Part shown: positions 26,612-36,917 of the stretch, piece after piece | How the letters are laid out: each line of letters opens with the position of its first letter | Numbering within the stretch: position 1 is the first letter of the stretch | Source of the DNA: Candidatus Stoquefichus sp. SB1 | GTDB taxonomy: Bacteria > Bacillota_I > Bacilli_A > Erysipelotrichales > Coprobacillaceae | Length of the DNA: 64,000 nt | Reading direction: 5' to 3' | Assembly: GCF_001244545.1 (NCBI RefSeq) | Contig: NZ_LN852696.1 | Span: 682,001-746,000, forward strand | Position numbers and translations under genes: made by a program | Notes under the pieces: generated by a model | Database searches by the model: none | What the model was told of the DNA's origin: nothing | What the model saw: the letters and a program-made list of their open reading frames with translations, nothing else

Positions 26612-27454
26612 ATGTTGAAATTGACTAAAATGGAAGGAATTGGCAATGATTATATCTATTTTGATGGAATTCATCAAAATATTCCTATGGATAAAACATT
26701 TATTTCTCGATTAAGTGATCGTCATTATGGAGTTGGCAGTGATGGTATGATTGTCATTTTGCCTTCAGAAAAATATGATTTTAAGATGCGTATGTTTAAT
26801 TTAGATGGCAGCGAAGGAAAAATGTGTGGTAATGGGATTCGCTGTTTTGCAAAATTTGTTTATGATCATCATTTAACTGATAAAACTTATTTAGAGATTG
26901 AAACAATGGGTGGTATAAAAAAAGTATGGCTAACACTAAAAAATCATCAAGTTCAAAGTGTTAGGGTAGATATGGGAAAACCAATTGTAGAAACAGCATT
27001 GATTCCTTGTCTTTTTGAAAAGCAACAAATGATTAATGAGCCTATTGTTGTGAGGGGACAAACATATAATCTAACATCTTTGTCAATGGGAAATCCTCAT
27101 ACTGTTATGTATGTTGATCATCTTGATTTTGATATTTCTAAGATTGGTCCCTATTTTGAACATCATCCACTGTTTCCTGATTTAGTCAATACTGAATTTG
27201 TTGAAGTTGTGAATCGACAATATTTGAAAATGCGTGTTTGGGAACGTGGTTCAGGGGAAACGATGGCTTGTGGCACAGGTGCTTGTGCAGTGATGTATGC
27301 GAGTTATCTTAATGGATTATGTGATGAACATGTTAAAGTAGAATTATGTGGTGGTATTTTGGATATAAGTTATGAAAATGGTCATATTTATATGGAAGGA
27401 CCAGCACGTACAATTTTTGAAGGAACAATCAATGAGGAGGATTTTTATGGATAA
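26612..27454 (+). CDS. dapF: Diaminopimelate epimerase
   Basis: A 280-residue enzyme that interconverts LL- and meso-diaminopimelate for lysine and peptidoglycan. The two catalytic cysteines are in [17 protein letters not shown] and [13 protein letters not shown], each in its conserved block. The N-terminus [12 protein letters not shown] is typical. Its stop overlaps the dapH start by 8 bases. First gene of a four-gene dap operon that uses N-acetylated intermediates. Confidence 0.97.
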   Translation: MLKLTKMEGIGNDYIYFDGIHQNIPMDKTFISRLSDRHYGVGSDGMIVILPSEKYDFKMRMFNLDGSEGKMCGNGIRCFAKFVYDHHLTDKTYLEIETMGGIKKVWLTLKNHQVQSVRVDMGKPIVETALIPCLFEKQQMINEPIVVRGQTYNLTSLSMGNPHTVMYVDHLDFDISKIGPYFEHHPLFPDLVNTEFVEVVNRQYLKMRVWERGSGETMACGTGACAVMYASYLNGLCDEHVKVELCGGILDISYENGHIYMEGPARTIFEGTINEEDFYG

Positions 27455-28151
27455 AACAGCTCAAGAGATTATTGAATATATTGGTAATGCGAAAAAACAA
27501 ACCCCTGTTAAGGTTTATGTGAAAGGTCATGATTTACCAGAAAGTGATGAATTTAAATCATTTGGTGATGCATCGACGAAAGTATTAATTGGTGATTTAA
27601 CAGTGATTCAAAAATATTTAGAAGATCATCAACAATTGATTATCGATTCTTATTTAGAACAAGATCGTCGTCATAGTGCAATTCCAATGTTGGATTTAAC
27701 GAATATTAATGCACGTATTGAACCAGGCGCATTGATTCGTGATAATGTTGAAATTGGAGATAATGCAGTGGTGATGATGGGAGCGATTATTAATATTGGT
27801 GCCAAAATAGGTGAAGGTTCAATGATTGATATGGGAGCCATCTTAGGTGGACGTGCGCAAGTTGGTAAACGATGTCATGTTGGAGCAGGTGCTGTTTTAG
27901 CAGGTGTTATTGAACCACCAAGTGCAATGCCTGTTATTTTGGAAGATGATGTTTTAGTTGGTGCTAATGCAGTGATTGTTGAAGGTGTACATATTGGTCA
28001 GGGAGCAGTCATTGGCGCTGGAAGTATCGTTTTAAAAGATGTTCCAGCCGGGGCAGTTGTGGCTGGAAATCCAGCAAAAATTATTAAAACGGAAAAATCT
28101 GATCAAACCAAAGAAAAGACACAATTAATGGATGATTTAAGAAAATTATAA
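27447..28151 (+). CDS. dapH: Tetrahydrodipicolinate N-acetyltransferase
   Basis: A 234-residue left-handed beta-helix acyltransferase. An N-terminal helical domain ([20 protein letters not shown]) is followed by hexapeptide repeats ([19 protein letters not shown]-like, [26 protein letters not shown]). DapH acetylates tetrahydrodipicolinate. The ATG at 27447 has GAGGAGG 6 bases upstream; a longer frame from 27372 overlaps dapF and is rejected. The enzyme commits the pathway to the acetyl branch. Confidence 0.96.
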   Translation: MDKTAQEIIEYIGNAKKQTPVKVYVKGHDLPESDEFKSFGDASTKVLIGDLTVIQKYLEDHQQLIIDSYLEQDRRHSAIPMLDLTNINARIEPGALIRDNVEIGDNAVVMMGAIINIGAKIGEGSMIDMGAILGGRAQVGKRCHVGAGAVLAGVIEPPSAMPVILEDDVLVGANAVIVEGVHIGQGAVIGAGSIVLKDVPAGAVVAGNPAKIIKTEKSDQTKEKTQLMDDLRKL

Positions 28152-28160
28152 GGTGAGAAT

Positions 28161-29282
28161 ATGGAAGAGTTAAAAAAATGGCGAAGAGATTTACATCAGA
28201 TTCCTGAACTCGGTTTACAGGAGTATCAAACGGCTGCCTATATACGTCATGAATTAGAGATAATGGGTTATCAATGGGAAGCCATTGTGGAAACTGGTAC
28301 AGTTGTTTATATTGATTGTCATCAAAAGGAAACAATTGCATTTCGAAGTGATATTGATGGTTTGGCTATTCATGAACAAAATCAGATTGATTTTATATCC
28401 AAATATCCAGGTTATATGCATGCTTGTGGTCATGATGGTCATATGAGTGCTTTATTGGGACTGGCGAAACGTATTCAGGAATCCCATTTTAACTTTTCCT
28501 ATAATATTCTGCTTATTTTTCAGCCGGCAGAAGAATCACCCGGGGCAGCACGACAAGTTGTGGCATCAGGGTTATTTGAAAAATATCATGTGAAAGCTAT
28601 TTTTGGTATGCATTTAATGCCTTTTATTGAGGAAGGCAAAATTGCCTGTAAGAAAGGTCCACTAATGGCTATGTGTGGAGAAATAGATGTGCGTATTCAA
28701 GGAAAAGGGGCTCATGCTGGGTTGCCACAGGAAGGTATTGATAGTATTGTCATCGCAAGTGATGCCATTCATCAATATCAATCATTATTAACCCGACAAG
28801 TTTCACCTTTTGCACCAGTTGTTCTGAATATTGGCAGTATTCATGGTGGAACAGCGCGTAATAGTGTTGCGAGTGAAACGGTGATGCATGGGACATTGCG
28901 TTGCTATGATGAGCAGTTGTTTAAAGATATCACAGCGAAAATGGATGCTATTCATTTTGGTTTAGAGAAGAATTATGGCTGTCAGATTGAATGGTCTTGT
29001 CCGCCACTATATCCACCTGTTATTAATGATGAACATTTGTACCATAATTTTTGTTCATTGGTCAAAAAAGAAGATTTTATTTCATTAAAAGAACCATTCA
29101 TGTTAGCAGAAGATTTTTCATTTTATCAAAAAGAAATACCAGGAATTTTCTTTTTCTTAGGTACCAAATGTCAGGACTATCAAAGTGGTTTACATACAGA
29201 AACATTTAATTTTCATGAAGAAGTATTAGAAAAAGCAGTGGATTTGTATTATACTATTGCATGTCATATGAAGGGAGTGTAA
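28161..29282 (+). CDS. N-acetyldiaminopimelate deacetylase (M20 family)
   Basis: A 373-residue metallo-amidohydrolase. Metal-binding blocks are visible as HACGHDGHMSALLG, QPAEESPGAARQ and the C-terminal LHTETFNFHEE. It starts LKKWRRDLHQIPELGLQE, the M20D signature. Related enzymes include hippurate and aminoacyl hydrolases, but position between dapH and an aminotransferase identifies it as the deacetylase (B. subtilis YkuR type). AAGGTGAG precedes the ATG. Confidence 0.92.
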   Translation: MEELKKWRRDLHQIPELGLQEYQTAAYIRHELEIMGYQWEAIVETGTVVYIDCHQKETIAFRSDIDGLAIHEQNQIDFISKYPGYMHACGHDGHMSALLGLAKRIQESHFNFSYNILLIFQPAEESPGAARQVVASGLFEKYHVKAIFGMHLMPFIEEGKIACKKGPLMAMCGEIDVRIQGKGAHAGLPQEGIDSIVIASDAIHQYQSLLTRQVSPFAPVVLNIGSIHGGTARNSVASETVMHGTLRCYDEQLFKDITAKMDAIHFGLEKNYGCQIEWSCPPLYPPVINDEHLYHNFCSLVKKEDFISLKEPFMLAEDFSFYQKEIPGIFFFLGTKCQDYQSGLHTETFNFHEEVLEKAVDLYYTIACHMKGV

Positions 29283-29285
29283 ATG

Positions 29286-30470
29286 ATGGATTTATATACA
29301 AGAGGGGAAAATGCTTTTTTAAAAGCTTATGGTAGATATGATATTCTTTTAGAAAAAGGTGAAGGTGTCTATTTATATGATACGAATGGTAAAAAATATT
29401 TAGATTTTTATTCTGGAATTGGGGTTAATTCCTTAGGACATGGGTATCCACCTTATGTCAAGGCATTACAAAAACAAATAGAAACACTTATGCATGTTTC
29501 TAATTATTTTTATACACCTGTTTCTATTGAAGCAGCAGAAGCGGTCAAAAAAGCAACTCAGTTAGATGCTGTATTTTTCTGTAATTCTGGTGCAGAAGCA
29601 ACAGAAGGTGCATTAAAATTGGCAAGAAAATATTACTATTTAAAACATGGAAAAGCTGATAGTGAAATTATTTCATTTCATCATTCTTTCCATGGACGTT
29701 CTACAGGTTCCGTGAAATTAACAGGGAATCCTCATTATCAGGAAGCTTTTGGTCCTTTGATAGAAGGTGTTCAGTATGCTACGCTTAATGATTTACAAAG
29801 TGTTGAAGCACTACTTAATGAGCGTACATGTGCTATTATTGTTGAACCATTACAGGGTGAGGGTGGTTTAAATCCTTGTCAGCAAGACTTTTTAAAAGGT
29901 CTAAGACAACTATGTGATCAACATGATATTTGTCTGATATTAGATGAAGTGCAATGTGGAATGGGCAGAACAGGAACAATCATGACTTATTTCCAGTATG
30001 ATATTTTACCTGATATTGTTTGTTTAGCAAAAGGAATCGGTTGTGGGGTACCCGTTGGTGCTTTTGTAGCCAATAAAAAATTTGCTGCAGCCATGCAGCC
30101 AGGTGATCATGGCAGTACTTATGGTGGAAATCCACTTGTTTGTGCAGCAGTTAAAACTGTTTTTGACATTATTGAAAAAGAAAACTTATTAGATCATGTT
30201 CAAAAAATGTCTCAATATTTATTAAAAAGGTTAGATGAACTGGTTAATGAATTTGATATCATTCAAGAACATCGTGGATTAGGTTTAATGCAAGGATTGG
30301 TTTTTGATCAAGATGTCAAACCGATTGTGAAAGCATTATTAGATGATGGTGTGATTGTGGTGACTGCAGGAACAAATGTTTTAAGAATGTTGCCTCCATT
30401 TATCATTAATGAGGCTAATATTGATGAATTTATTGATAAATTGAAAAAAATATTAAAAAATTACAAATAA
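29286..30470 (+). CDS. N-acetyl-LL-diaminopimelate/acetylornithine aminotransferase (class III)
   Basis: A 394-residue PLP enzyme. The PLP lysine is in CLAKGIGCGVPVGAF, the aspartate in LILDEVQCGMGRTG, and CNSGAEATEGALKLAR binds the phosphate. By sequence it is ArgD-like; by operon it should make N-acetyl-LL-diaminopimelate. Two adjacent ATG codons (29283, 29286) are possible; the RBS GGGAG lies just inside the previous gene. It closes the dap operon. Confidence 0.92.
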   Translation: MDLYTRGENAFLKAYGRYDILLEKGEGVYLYDTNGKKYLDFYSGIGVNSLGHGYPPYVKALQKQIETLMHVSNYFYTPVSIEAAEAVKKATQLDAVFFCNSGAEATEGALKLARKYYYLKHGKADSEIISFHHSFHGRSTGSVKLTGNPHYQEAFGPLIEGVQYATLNDLQSVEALLNERTCAIIVEPLQGEGGLNPCQQDFLKGLRQLCDQHDICLILDEVQCGMGRTGTIMTYFQYDILPDIVCLAKGIGCGVPVGAFVANKKFAAAMQPGDHGSTYGGNPLVCAAVKTVFDIIEKENLLDHVQKMSQYLLKRLDELVNEFDIIQEHRGLGLMQGLVFDQDVKPIVKALLDDGVIVVTAGTNVLRMLPPFIINEANIDEFIDKLKKILKNYK

Positions 30471-30478
30471 AAAAAGAA

Positions 30479-30520
30479 AATCCTCTTATTTTTTCGTATA
30501 TAGAAGTAAGGGGGTTTTTA
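30479..30520 (+). terminator. Terminator of the dap operon overlapping the next RBS
   Basis: AATCCTCTTA (30479-30488) pairs with TAAGGGGGTT (30507-30516) using G-U pairs, then TTTTAT. The right arm holds the AAGGGGG that must serve as RBS for the ATG at 30522. Confidence 0.7.
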
Positions 30521-30521
30521 T

Positions 30522-32555
30522 ATGCACAAATATCCAATAGAATTACAAGATGAAGAAAAGGCATGTGGAGCTTATTGTATTTTAATGTTATTAAAGTATT
30601 ATGGTTTTAAAGAAGAAATCAAAACCATTAAACAAAAAGCAAGATTAAATCAAAATGGTATTTCCATCAAAGGAATGCTGGAATGTTTAAAAAGTTATCA
30701 GATAGAAGCCAAAGCCTATCAGGCTTCTTTAGATGACATTTCAAAAGAAGTCAAATATCCATGTATTCTTTATATGGTTTATGATGGCATTGGTCATTTT
30801 GTTGTTTTGTATGAAAGAAATGATGATGAATATGTGATTGGTGATCCAGCACGTGGGTTAATCACTATTTATCAGGAAGAAATGGATGAACACTATGCTT
30901 TAAGAATGATTGCGATTAAACATGTAGGGCGTGTTCCAGAACTTTCTTATAAATCTTATTATGATTTTTTAAAAGACACATTTTTAGCGTATCGTCAACA
31001 TTTTATAATATTGCTTTATAAAGGCTTAGGAATTTCTATGTTGGGTTATTTAAGTAGTTATTTTTTTCAAATCTTTATTGATGATATTCAAAGAGAAACA
31101 CAGTTTTTTTATATGGTTGTTTTATGTGTTGGTTATTGTTTGATTGAATTTATGAAAACAAAAATGGAAAAACAAAAAACAAAGGCTGTTATTCATCTTC
31201 AAAAGGCGATTGATGAAGATTATGTCTTTGATTCATCAATGAAAATGCTTCAACAACCCTATCAGTTTTTTTATCAGGATATGGGTTCACTGCAAAGTCA
31301 ATTGTTAAGTTTATTTGATTTAAGTGAAATGAGTATTGCTTGTTTTGAAAGATTATTTCTTGATGGTTTGTCTTTGGTTGTGTTTTTAGCAGGAATGGCT
31401 ATTTTAAATATTTATATGACGATGATTGTGATTATCATGTTATGTATTATCATGCTTTTTTCTTATCATCGCTTTACAGCATTACAAGACATTCATAAGA
31501 ATTATTTAGAAGCCCATTTTATTTATCAGCATCATGTTTTAGAATTGATTGAAAATCAATTCTTGATTAAAACATTTTGTCTATATCAAAAAATGCGTGA
31601 AAGAAGTTATCATATCTATTTAGATGAAGCTTTATTGAAAGAAAAGCAGGCATTGTTTTTAAATCAATTACAAAGTACGATCCAATATATTATTTATTTT
31701 TTCTATGGAACAGTCTTACTTTTTGGTTTTTTCTTTTATCAGCAAAGTGTTTTATCCGTTGGACAGCTGATGATGTTTTATATGCTTGTGTCTTATTGTA
31801 TTCAACCTGTTTTAAATATGGTGACATTAGTAAGTCAGTATAAGCAAATGAGTATTATTTATGAAAAATATAAGGCTTTTGAATTAGAACCAGAATTAGA
31901 AAAAACACCATTTCAAGAACAGATTACATCTATCACCTTTGATAACGTGACTTATGCTTATGGATATCAGCAACCAGTTATAGAGCATTTAGATTTATCG
32001 ATTCAACAGCATCTTTTCTTAAAAGGTGAAACGGGGAGTGGCAAATCGACTTTACTCCGATTATTAATGGGCGTAGATATGAATTATCAGGGTGATATAT
32101 ATATGAATCAGCATGAGTTAAGAACCTTGGATTTAAAGTCTTTATATCAGCATATTGGTTATACAAATGAAACACCATCATTTTTACATATGAGTTTATG
32201 GAATAATTTTTTATGTCAGGATGAGAAACGCGTGAAAAAGTATTTAAAGCTGTTTGGTCAAAGTCATTTAGAAGATATGTTTTCTGTTGTTTTAAATGAA
32301 GAAGGAAATCCTTTGTCACTTGGACAAAGACAGGTTGTTGCGATTATTCGTTTATTGTGTCAGGATTATGATGTTCTTGTATTGGATGAAGCATTTTCAC
32401 ATATGGACAGTAAATTGGCGAATAAAATGATTCGATATTTGTTGAAAAATGATGAAGGAAAGATTTATATTATTGTGAATCATCAAACAAAAATAGTGAA
32501 CAAGAATGTTGCTTGTGCTATAATTAATAAAGGAAAACTAGAAAGTAAGGGATAA
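30522..32555 (+). CDS. Peptidase C39-containing ABC exporter (bacteriocin-type)
   Basis: A 677-residue transporter. Residues 1-140 are a C39 protease: Cys in DEEKACGAYCILMLLKYYG, His in GIGHFVVLYE and Asp in VIGDPARG. Several membrane helices (160-440) follow, then an ATPase domain with Walker A GETGSGKST, signature LSLGQRQ and Walker B DVLVLDEA. Such exporters cut a double-glycine leader and export the peptide. No precursor or immunity gene is seen nearby. Five bases separate it from ybeY, so it is fused into a housekeeping operon. Confidence 0.93.
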   Translation: MHKYPIELQDEEKACGAYCILMLLKYYGFKEEIKTIKQKARLNQNGISIKGMLECLKSYQIEAKAYQASLDDISKEVKYPCILYMVYDGIGHFVVLYERNDDEYVIGDPARGLITIYQEEMDEHYALRMIAIKHVGRVPELSYKSYYDFLKDTFLAYRQHFIILLYKGLGISMLGYLSSYFFQIFIDDIQRETQFFYMVVLCVGYCLIEFMKTKMEKQKTKAVIHLQKAIDEDYVFDSSMKMLQQPYQFFYQDMGSLQSQLLSLFDLSEMSIACFERLFLDGLSLVVFLAGMAILNIYMTMIVIIMLCIIMLFSYHRFTALQDIHKNYLEAHFIYQHHVLELIENQFLIKTFCLYQKMRERSYHIYLDEALLKEKQALFLNQLQSTIQYIIYFFYGTVLLFGFFFYQQSVLSVGQLMMFYMLVSYCIQPVLNMVTLVSQYKQMSIIYEKYKAFELEPELEKTPFQEQITSITFDNVTYAYGYQQPVIEHLDLSIQQHLFLKGETGSGKSTLLRLLMGVDMNYQGDIYMNQHELRTLDLKSLYQHIGYTNETPSFLHMSLWNNFLCQDEKRVKKYLKLFGQSHLEDMFSVVLNEEGNPLSLGQRQVVAIIRLLCQDYDVLVLDEAFSHMDSKLANKMIRYLLKNDEGKIYIIVNHQTKIVNKNVACAIINKGKLESKG

Positions 32556-32559
32556 TAAT

Positions 32560-33021
32560 ATGACGATTGATTTTGTATATGAAGATGAAAAGAATTTAAG
32601 TGCAGTCAATTATGAAAGACAGTTTGTTGAAATTATTGAAACTGCGTTTGATTATTTAAAGATTACAGATGATGTGGAACTTTCATGTGTAATTATAGAT
32701 GATGATGAGATTCATGCTATGAATCGTGATTATCGTCAGATTGATCGTTCAACTGATGTGATTAGTTTTGCTTTGGAAGATAATGATCAGTTTTATGTGC
32801 CGGGGATGCCAAGAAGCTTAGGTGATATTTTTATATCGTATGATCATGCACTTGCTCAAGCACAGGAGTATGGTCATTCCATTGAACGAGAAATGTGTTT
32901 TTTATTCACACATGGATTACTTCATTTGTTGGGATATGATCATATGAATGAAGAGGATGAAAAAGAAATGTTTGCTTTACAAAAAGCCATTTTAAATGAA
33001 TTGGGAATAGAAAGAGGTTAG
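32560..33021 (+). CDS. ybeY: Endoribonuclease YbeY
   Basis: A 153-residue metal-dependent RNase for 16S rRNA maturation and quality control. The zinc site is HGLLHLLGYDH. Other family blocks are MNRDYRQIDRSTDVISFAL and LGDIFIS. It is normally next to era, as here (ybeY-cdd-era). It begins 5 bases after the ABC exporter. Confidence 0.96.
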   Translation: MTIDFVYEDEKNLSAVNYERQFVEIIETAFDYLKITDDVELSCVIIDDDEIHAMNRDYRQIDRSTDVISFALEDNDQFYVPGMPRSLGDIFISYDHALAQAQEYGHSIEREMCFLFTHGLLHLLGYDHMNEEDEKEMFALQKAILNELGIERG

Positions 33022-33024
33022 ATT

Positions 33025-33420
33025 ATGGATTATCAAAAATTAGTTGACGAAGCTTTTAAAGCCAGTCAAAATGCTTATGTCCCTTATTCACATTTTAAAG
33101 TAGGGGCATGTATATTATTGAAAAATGGTCAGTTGATACATGGGACAAATATTGAAAATGCAGCTTATGGTTCGACAATGTGTGCTGAAAGAAATGCGAT
33201 TTATCAAGCTTATTGTCAGGGATATCGTCAAGATGATATTGAAGCTTTAGCAATTGTTGGTGATTGTACACCATTGATTTCACCTTGTGGTGCCTGTCGT
33301 CAGGTATTGGCAGAACTTTTAGATCCTTATACACCGATTGTATTAGGGTGTAAAGATTATTTTGAAGTGACAAATATGCAGGAATTAATGCCACGTGCAT
33401 TTACAGGAGAAAGTTTATGA
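33025..33420 (+). CDS. cdd: Cytidine deaminase
   Basis: A 131-residue tetrameric enzyme that deaminates cytidine and deoxycytidine. Zinc ligands are in TMCAERNAI (C and catalytic E) and PCGACRQVL (two Cys). YVPYSHFKVGACI is the usual N-terminal block. It overlaps era by 4 bases and is 4 bases from ybeY. Confidence 0.96.
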   Translation: MDYQKLVDEAFKASQNAYVPYSHFKVGACILLKNGQLIHGTNIENAAYGSTMCAERNAIYQAYCQGYRQDDIEALAIVGDCTPLISPCGACRQVLAELLDPYTPIVLGCKDYFEVTNMQELMPRAFTGESL

Positions 33421-34310
33421 CATTTAAATCAGGTTTTGTAAGCATTGTTGGTCGTCCTAATGTTGGAAAATCAACATTATTAAATTATATTTTACAGACA
33501 AAATTGGCGATTACATCAGCAACTGCTCAAACGACACGTAATACGATTCAAGGAATTTATACTGATGATGAAGCTCAGATTATTTTTATGGATACACCTG
33601 GTATTCATAAACCACAAGATGGCTTGGGTTCATTTATGAATACCAATGCGTTAAATAGTATTTATGGGGTTGATCTGGTTTTATTGATTGCACCAGCTGA
33701 TGAAAAGATTGGTAAGGGAGATCGCTTTATTGTTGAAAGATTAAAAGATGCTGATGGTCCTGTTTATTTAATTTTAAATAAGATAGATTTATTAAGTAAA
33801 GATCAGTTGATTATGAAATTAAATGAATGGAAGGAATTGTTTGATTTTAAGGAGATTATTCCAATTAGTGCAATCAATGGTGATAATGTTCAGGATTTAA
33901 TCACAACAATTAAAAATGATTTATCTGAAGGAGTTATGTATTATCCTAAAGATCATTTGACAGATCATCCTGAAAGATTTATCATGGCTGAATTTATTCG
34001 TGAAAAAATTCTTTATTTTACACATGAAGAAGTTCCTCATAGTGTTGCTATTGTCATTGAAAAAATGACAGAAGATGAAGAGGGAGTTCATATTATGGCA
34101 GCTATTGTTGTTGATCGTCCAAGTCAAAAATCTATTTTGATAGGAAAACAGGGGAGTATGATTAAAAAGATTAGACTCAATGCCAGAAAAGAGATGAAAC
34201 GTTTCTTACAAGTTCCAGTGGAATTAGAATTGTTTGTAAAGGTAGAAAAAGATTGGCGTAATAAACAGAAGTATCTCAAGGAGTTTGGATACGATGAAAA
34301 CGACTATTAA
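33417..34310 (+). CDS. era: GTPase Era
   Basis: A 297-residue ribosome-assembly GTPase. G1 is GRPNVGKST, G3 is DTPGI, G4 is NKID. The C-terminal KH domain is visible as SILIGKQGSMIKKI with the GKxG loop. It binds 16S rRNA near its 3' end and the membrane. It overlaps the recO start by 17 bases. Confidence 0.97.
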   Translation: MTFKSGFVSIVGRPNVGKSTLLNYILQTKLAITSATAQTTRNTIQGIYTDDEAQIIFMDTPGIHKPQDGLGSFMNTNALNSIYGVDLVLLIAPADEKIGKGDRFIVERLKDADGPVYLILNKIDLLSKDQLIMKLNEWKELFDFKEIIPISAINGDNVQDLITTIKNDLSEGVMYYPKDHLTDHPERFIMAEFIREKILYFTHEEVPHSVAIVIEKMTEDEEGVHIMAAIVVDRPSQKSILIGKQGSMIKKIRLNARKEMKRFLQVPVELELFVKVEKDWRNKQKYLKEFGYDENDY

Positions 34311-35031
34311 TGAAGTCGTTGTGACAGGAATTATTTTAAAAACAACACCGTATAAAGAAAATGATATGATTTTACATATTTATACACGTGATTATGGCAA
34401 AATAGGTGTCATTGCAAGAGGCGTAAAAAAAATAACAAGCAAAAATGCCCGTGCTTGTCAGCAATTAATGATAAGTGAACTAACGATTCATTTAAAAAAA
34501 GGATTGAGTTCGTTAATGAAAGCAACTCCTATTGATTATCTTAGACATATTAAAGAGCGTCTTGAAAGTGAGATTGTGGCTGATTATATATTAGAATATT
34601 TTTATCGTTATATTGAGGAAAATGCACCTATAGAAAAAGAATATGATATTTTATATGATTGTTTAAAAGCTATTGACAATGGCTATGATCCTCTTGTTGT
34701 TTATCTTTTATTTAATGTTTTTATTTTAGACCATAATGGTGTCTCTTTAGATGTGGAAGGATGTGTTCTTTGCGGAGCATCTCAAGTTGTTTCTATTTCA
34801 TTAGCTGATGGTGGCTTTTTATGTCAAGAACATATCAATGGACATCCGAAATATAGTGTTGAGGTGTTGAAAGGTTTTCGTCATATTCATAAAATTTCCA
34901 TACAATCAATAGATTGTTTGCATTTATCACAAGATGTTATTCATACATTAGTCCCTATTATGGATGGGTTTGTAGAAGAATATACTGGAGTGACATTAAA
35001 AACATCGACATTTATGAAACAAATTGTGTAG
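34294..35031 (+). CDS. recO: DNA repair protein RecO
   Basis: A 245-residue recombination mediator that loads RecA with RecR. The N-terminal OB fold has VVTGIILKTTPYKENDMIL and GKIGVIARGVKK. A zinc-finger-like region appears as CVLCGA with a later LCQEH. The ATG at 34294 follows AAGGAG by 10 bases; the TTG at 34285 sits directly at the RBS. Position after era is conserved in Firmicutes. Confidence 0.93.
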   Translation: MKTTINEVVVTGIILKTTPYKENDMILHIYTRDYGKIGVIARGVKKITSKNARACQQLMISELTIHLKKGLSSLMKATPIDYLRHIKERLESEIVADYILEYFYRYIEENAPIEKEYDILYDCLKAIDNGYDPLVVYLLFNVFILDHNGVSLDVEGCVLCGASQVVSISLADGGFLCQEHINGHPKYSVEVLKGFRHIHKISIQSIDCLHLSQDVIHTLVPIMDGFVEEYTGVTLKTSTFMKQIV

Positions 35032-35048
35032 ATTTCTGCACAATTTTA

Positions 35049-35077
35049 TTTTGCTTATGGAAAGTTTGGTGTATAAT
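35049..35077 (+). promoter_or_regulatory. Putative promoter of the YgiQ-family gene
   Basis: TATAAT at 35072-35077 with weak TTTTGC at 17 bases or TTGCTT at 15 bases upstream. Confidence 0.45.
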
Positions 35078-35100
35078 AGGTGCATAAAAGGGGAGACATT

Positions 35101-36915
35101 ATGGGAAATTTTTTACCAACAACAAGAGAAGAAATGTTAGAAAGAGGTTGGCAGCAACCTGATTTTGTTTATATTAGTGGTGATGCCTATGTGGATCATC
35201 CTTCATTTGGTGCAGCTATTATTACCAGAACTTTAGAAAGTCGTGGTTTTAAAGTTTGTTTTTTAGCACAACCAGATTGGCATCATTTAGATGATTTTAA
35301 ACGATTTGGTAAGCCAAAATTAGGTTTTATGATTTCAAGTGGAAATATTGATTCAATGGTGAATCATTACAGTGTTTCTAAGAAAAGAAGAAAAAAAGAT
35401 AGTTATTCTAATAATGGTGAAAGTGGTCATCGTCCTGATCGTGCGGTGATTGTTTATAGTCAAAAAGTGCGTGAAGCTTATAAAGATGCAACGATTCTTA
35501 TTGGTGGTATTGAAGCCAGTTTAAGACGTCTTTCGCATTATGATTATTGGGATGATAAAGTGAGAAAATCAATTTTAGTTGATGCTGGAGCTGATTTACT
35601 AATGTATGGAATGGGTGAAAATAGTGTTGTAGAAATTGCTGAAGCATTGGCAGCAGGAATTGATGCACAATATTTGACTTATCTTGATGGAACTGTTTTT
35701 AAAGTGAAAGATTTATCATTAATTCCTGAAGGATATGTGATGTTACCATCATTTGAAGAAGTATTGCAAGATAAACGTGCTTATGCTAAATCATTTGCCA
35801 TTCAATATCGTAATACTGATCATTTTAATGCAAAAGTATTGGTTGAACCTTATGATGGTTTCTATATTGTCCAAAATAGACCCAATCGTCCATTGACACA
35901 AATGGAGTTTGATGATACATATGCTTTACCTTATCAAAGAACATTTCATCCAATGTATGATTATATTCCAGCCATTGAAGAAGTTCGTTTTTCGCTTATT
36001 AGTAATCGTGGCTGCTTTGGAGCATGTAATTTCTGTGCACTTAATTTTCATCAGGGACGTATTATTCAAACCCGTTCTCATGAATCACTTGTGGACGAAG
36101 CAAAGTTGATGATTTCTGAACCAGATTTTAAAGGATATATTCATGATGTTGGGGGACCAACTGCTAATTTTAGGCAACCAAGCTGTGACAAGCAGGAAAA
36201 ACATGGAGCATGTCCAACAAAACAATGCTTATGGCCAAAGCCTTGTCAGAATTTAAAAGTTGATCATAGTGATTATTTATCACTGTTAAAAAAATTAAGA
36301 TCGCTTGATGGTGTCAAAAAAGTTTTTGTGAGATCAGGGATTAGATATGATTATTTAATGTATGATAAAAATGATCAGTTTTTTAAAGAACTTGTTCAAA
36401 ATCATATTAGTGGACAATTAAAAGTAGCACCTGAACATATCAGTGATCAGGTTTTAGATAAGATGGGGAAACCTCATCGTCAGCTTTATGAGAAATTTGT
36501 AGAGAAATATCAGAAACTCAATAAAGATTTAGGAAAAAATCAATATTTGGTTCCTTATTTAATGTCATCACATCCAGGCAGTGATTTACAAAGTGCGATT
36601 GAGTTGGCCGAATATTTGCGTGATATTCGCCATCAGCCTGAACAGGTTCAGGACTTTTATCCAACTCCAGGAACTCTTTCAACAGCAATGTATTATACAG
36701 AACTTGATCCTCGTGATATGACACCTGTTTATGTCGCAAAAACACCAAAAGAAAAAGCAATGCAAAGAGCACTTATGCAATATCGTCATCCTAAAAATTA
36801 TCATCTTGTTTATGAAGCTTTAATGCTTGCAAAACGTCAAGATTTGATAGGGTTTGATCAAAAATGCTTGATTAAACCAAAAGGACAATTTCGTCCACTA
36901 AAGAGGAGGTTATAG
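35101..36915 (+). CDS. YgiQ/UPF0313-family radical SAM protein
   Basis: A 604-residue protein. The N-terminal domain has FVYISGDAYVDHPSFGAAI, a cobalamin-binding-like Rossmann fold of the UPF0313 family. The radical SAM cluster is NRGCFGACNFCAL (CxxxCxxC). Four further cysteines around SCDKQEKHGACPTKQCLWP may hold a second cluster. Function is not established. The ATG at 35101 follows AAGGGGAG; a GTG at 35080 is less likely. The hydrolase gene follows by 2 bases. Confidence 0.93.
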   Translation: MGNFLPTTREEMLERGWQQPDFVYISGDAYVDHPSFGAAIITRTLESRGFKVCFLAQPDWHHLDDFKRFGKPKLGFMISSGNIDSMVNHYSVSKKRRKKDSYSNNGESGHRPDRAVIVYSQKVREAYKDATILIGGIEASLRRLSHYDYWDDKVRKSILVDAGADLLMYGMGENSVVEIAEALAAGIDAQYLTYLDGTVFKVKDLSLIPEGYVMLPSFEEVLQDKRAYAKSFAIQYRNTDHFNAKVLVEPYDGFYIVQNRPNRPLTQMEFDDTYALPYQRTFHPMYDYIPAIEEVRFSLISNRGCFGACNFCALNFHQGRIIQTRSHESLVDEAKLMISEPDFKGYIHDVGGPTANFRQPSCDKQEKHGACPTKQCLWPKPCQNLKVDHSDYLSLLKKLRSLDGVKKVFVRSGIRYDYLMYDKNDQFFKELVQNHISGQLKVAPEHISDQVLDKMGKPHRQLYEKFVEKYQKLNKDLGKNQYLVPYLMSSHPGSDLQSAIELAEYLRDIRHQPEQVQDFYPTPGTLSTAMYYTELDPRDMTPVYVAKTPKEKAMQRALMQYRHPKNYHLVYEALMLAKRQDLIGFDQKCLIKPKGQFRPLKRRL

Positions 36916-36917
36916 AT

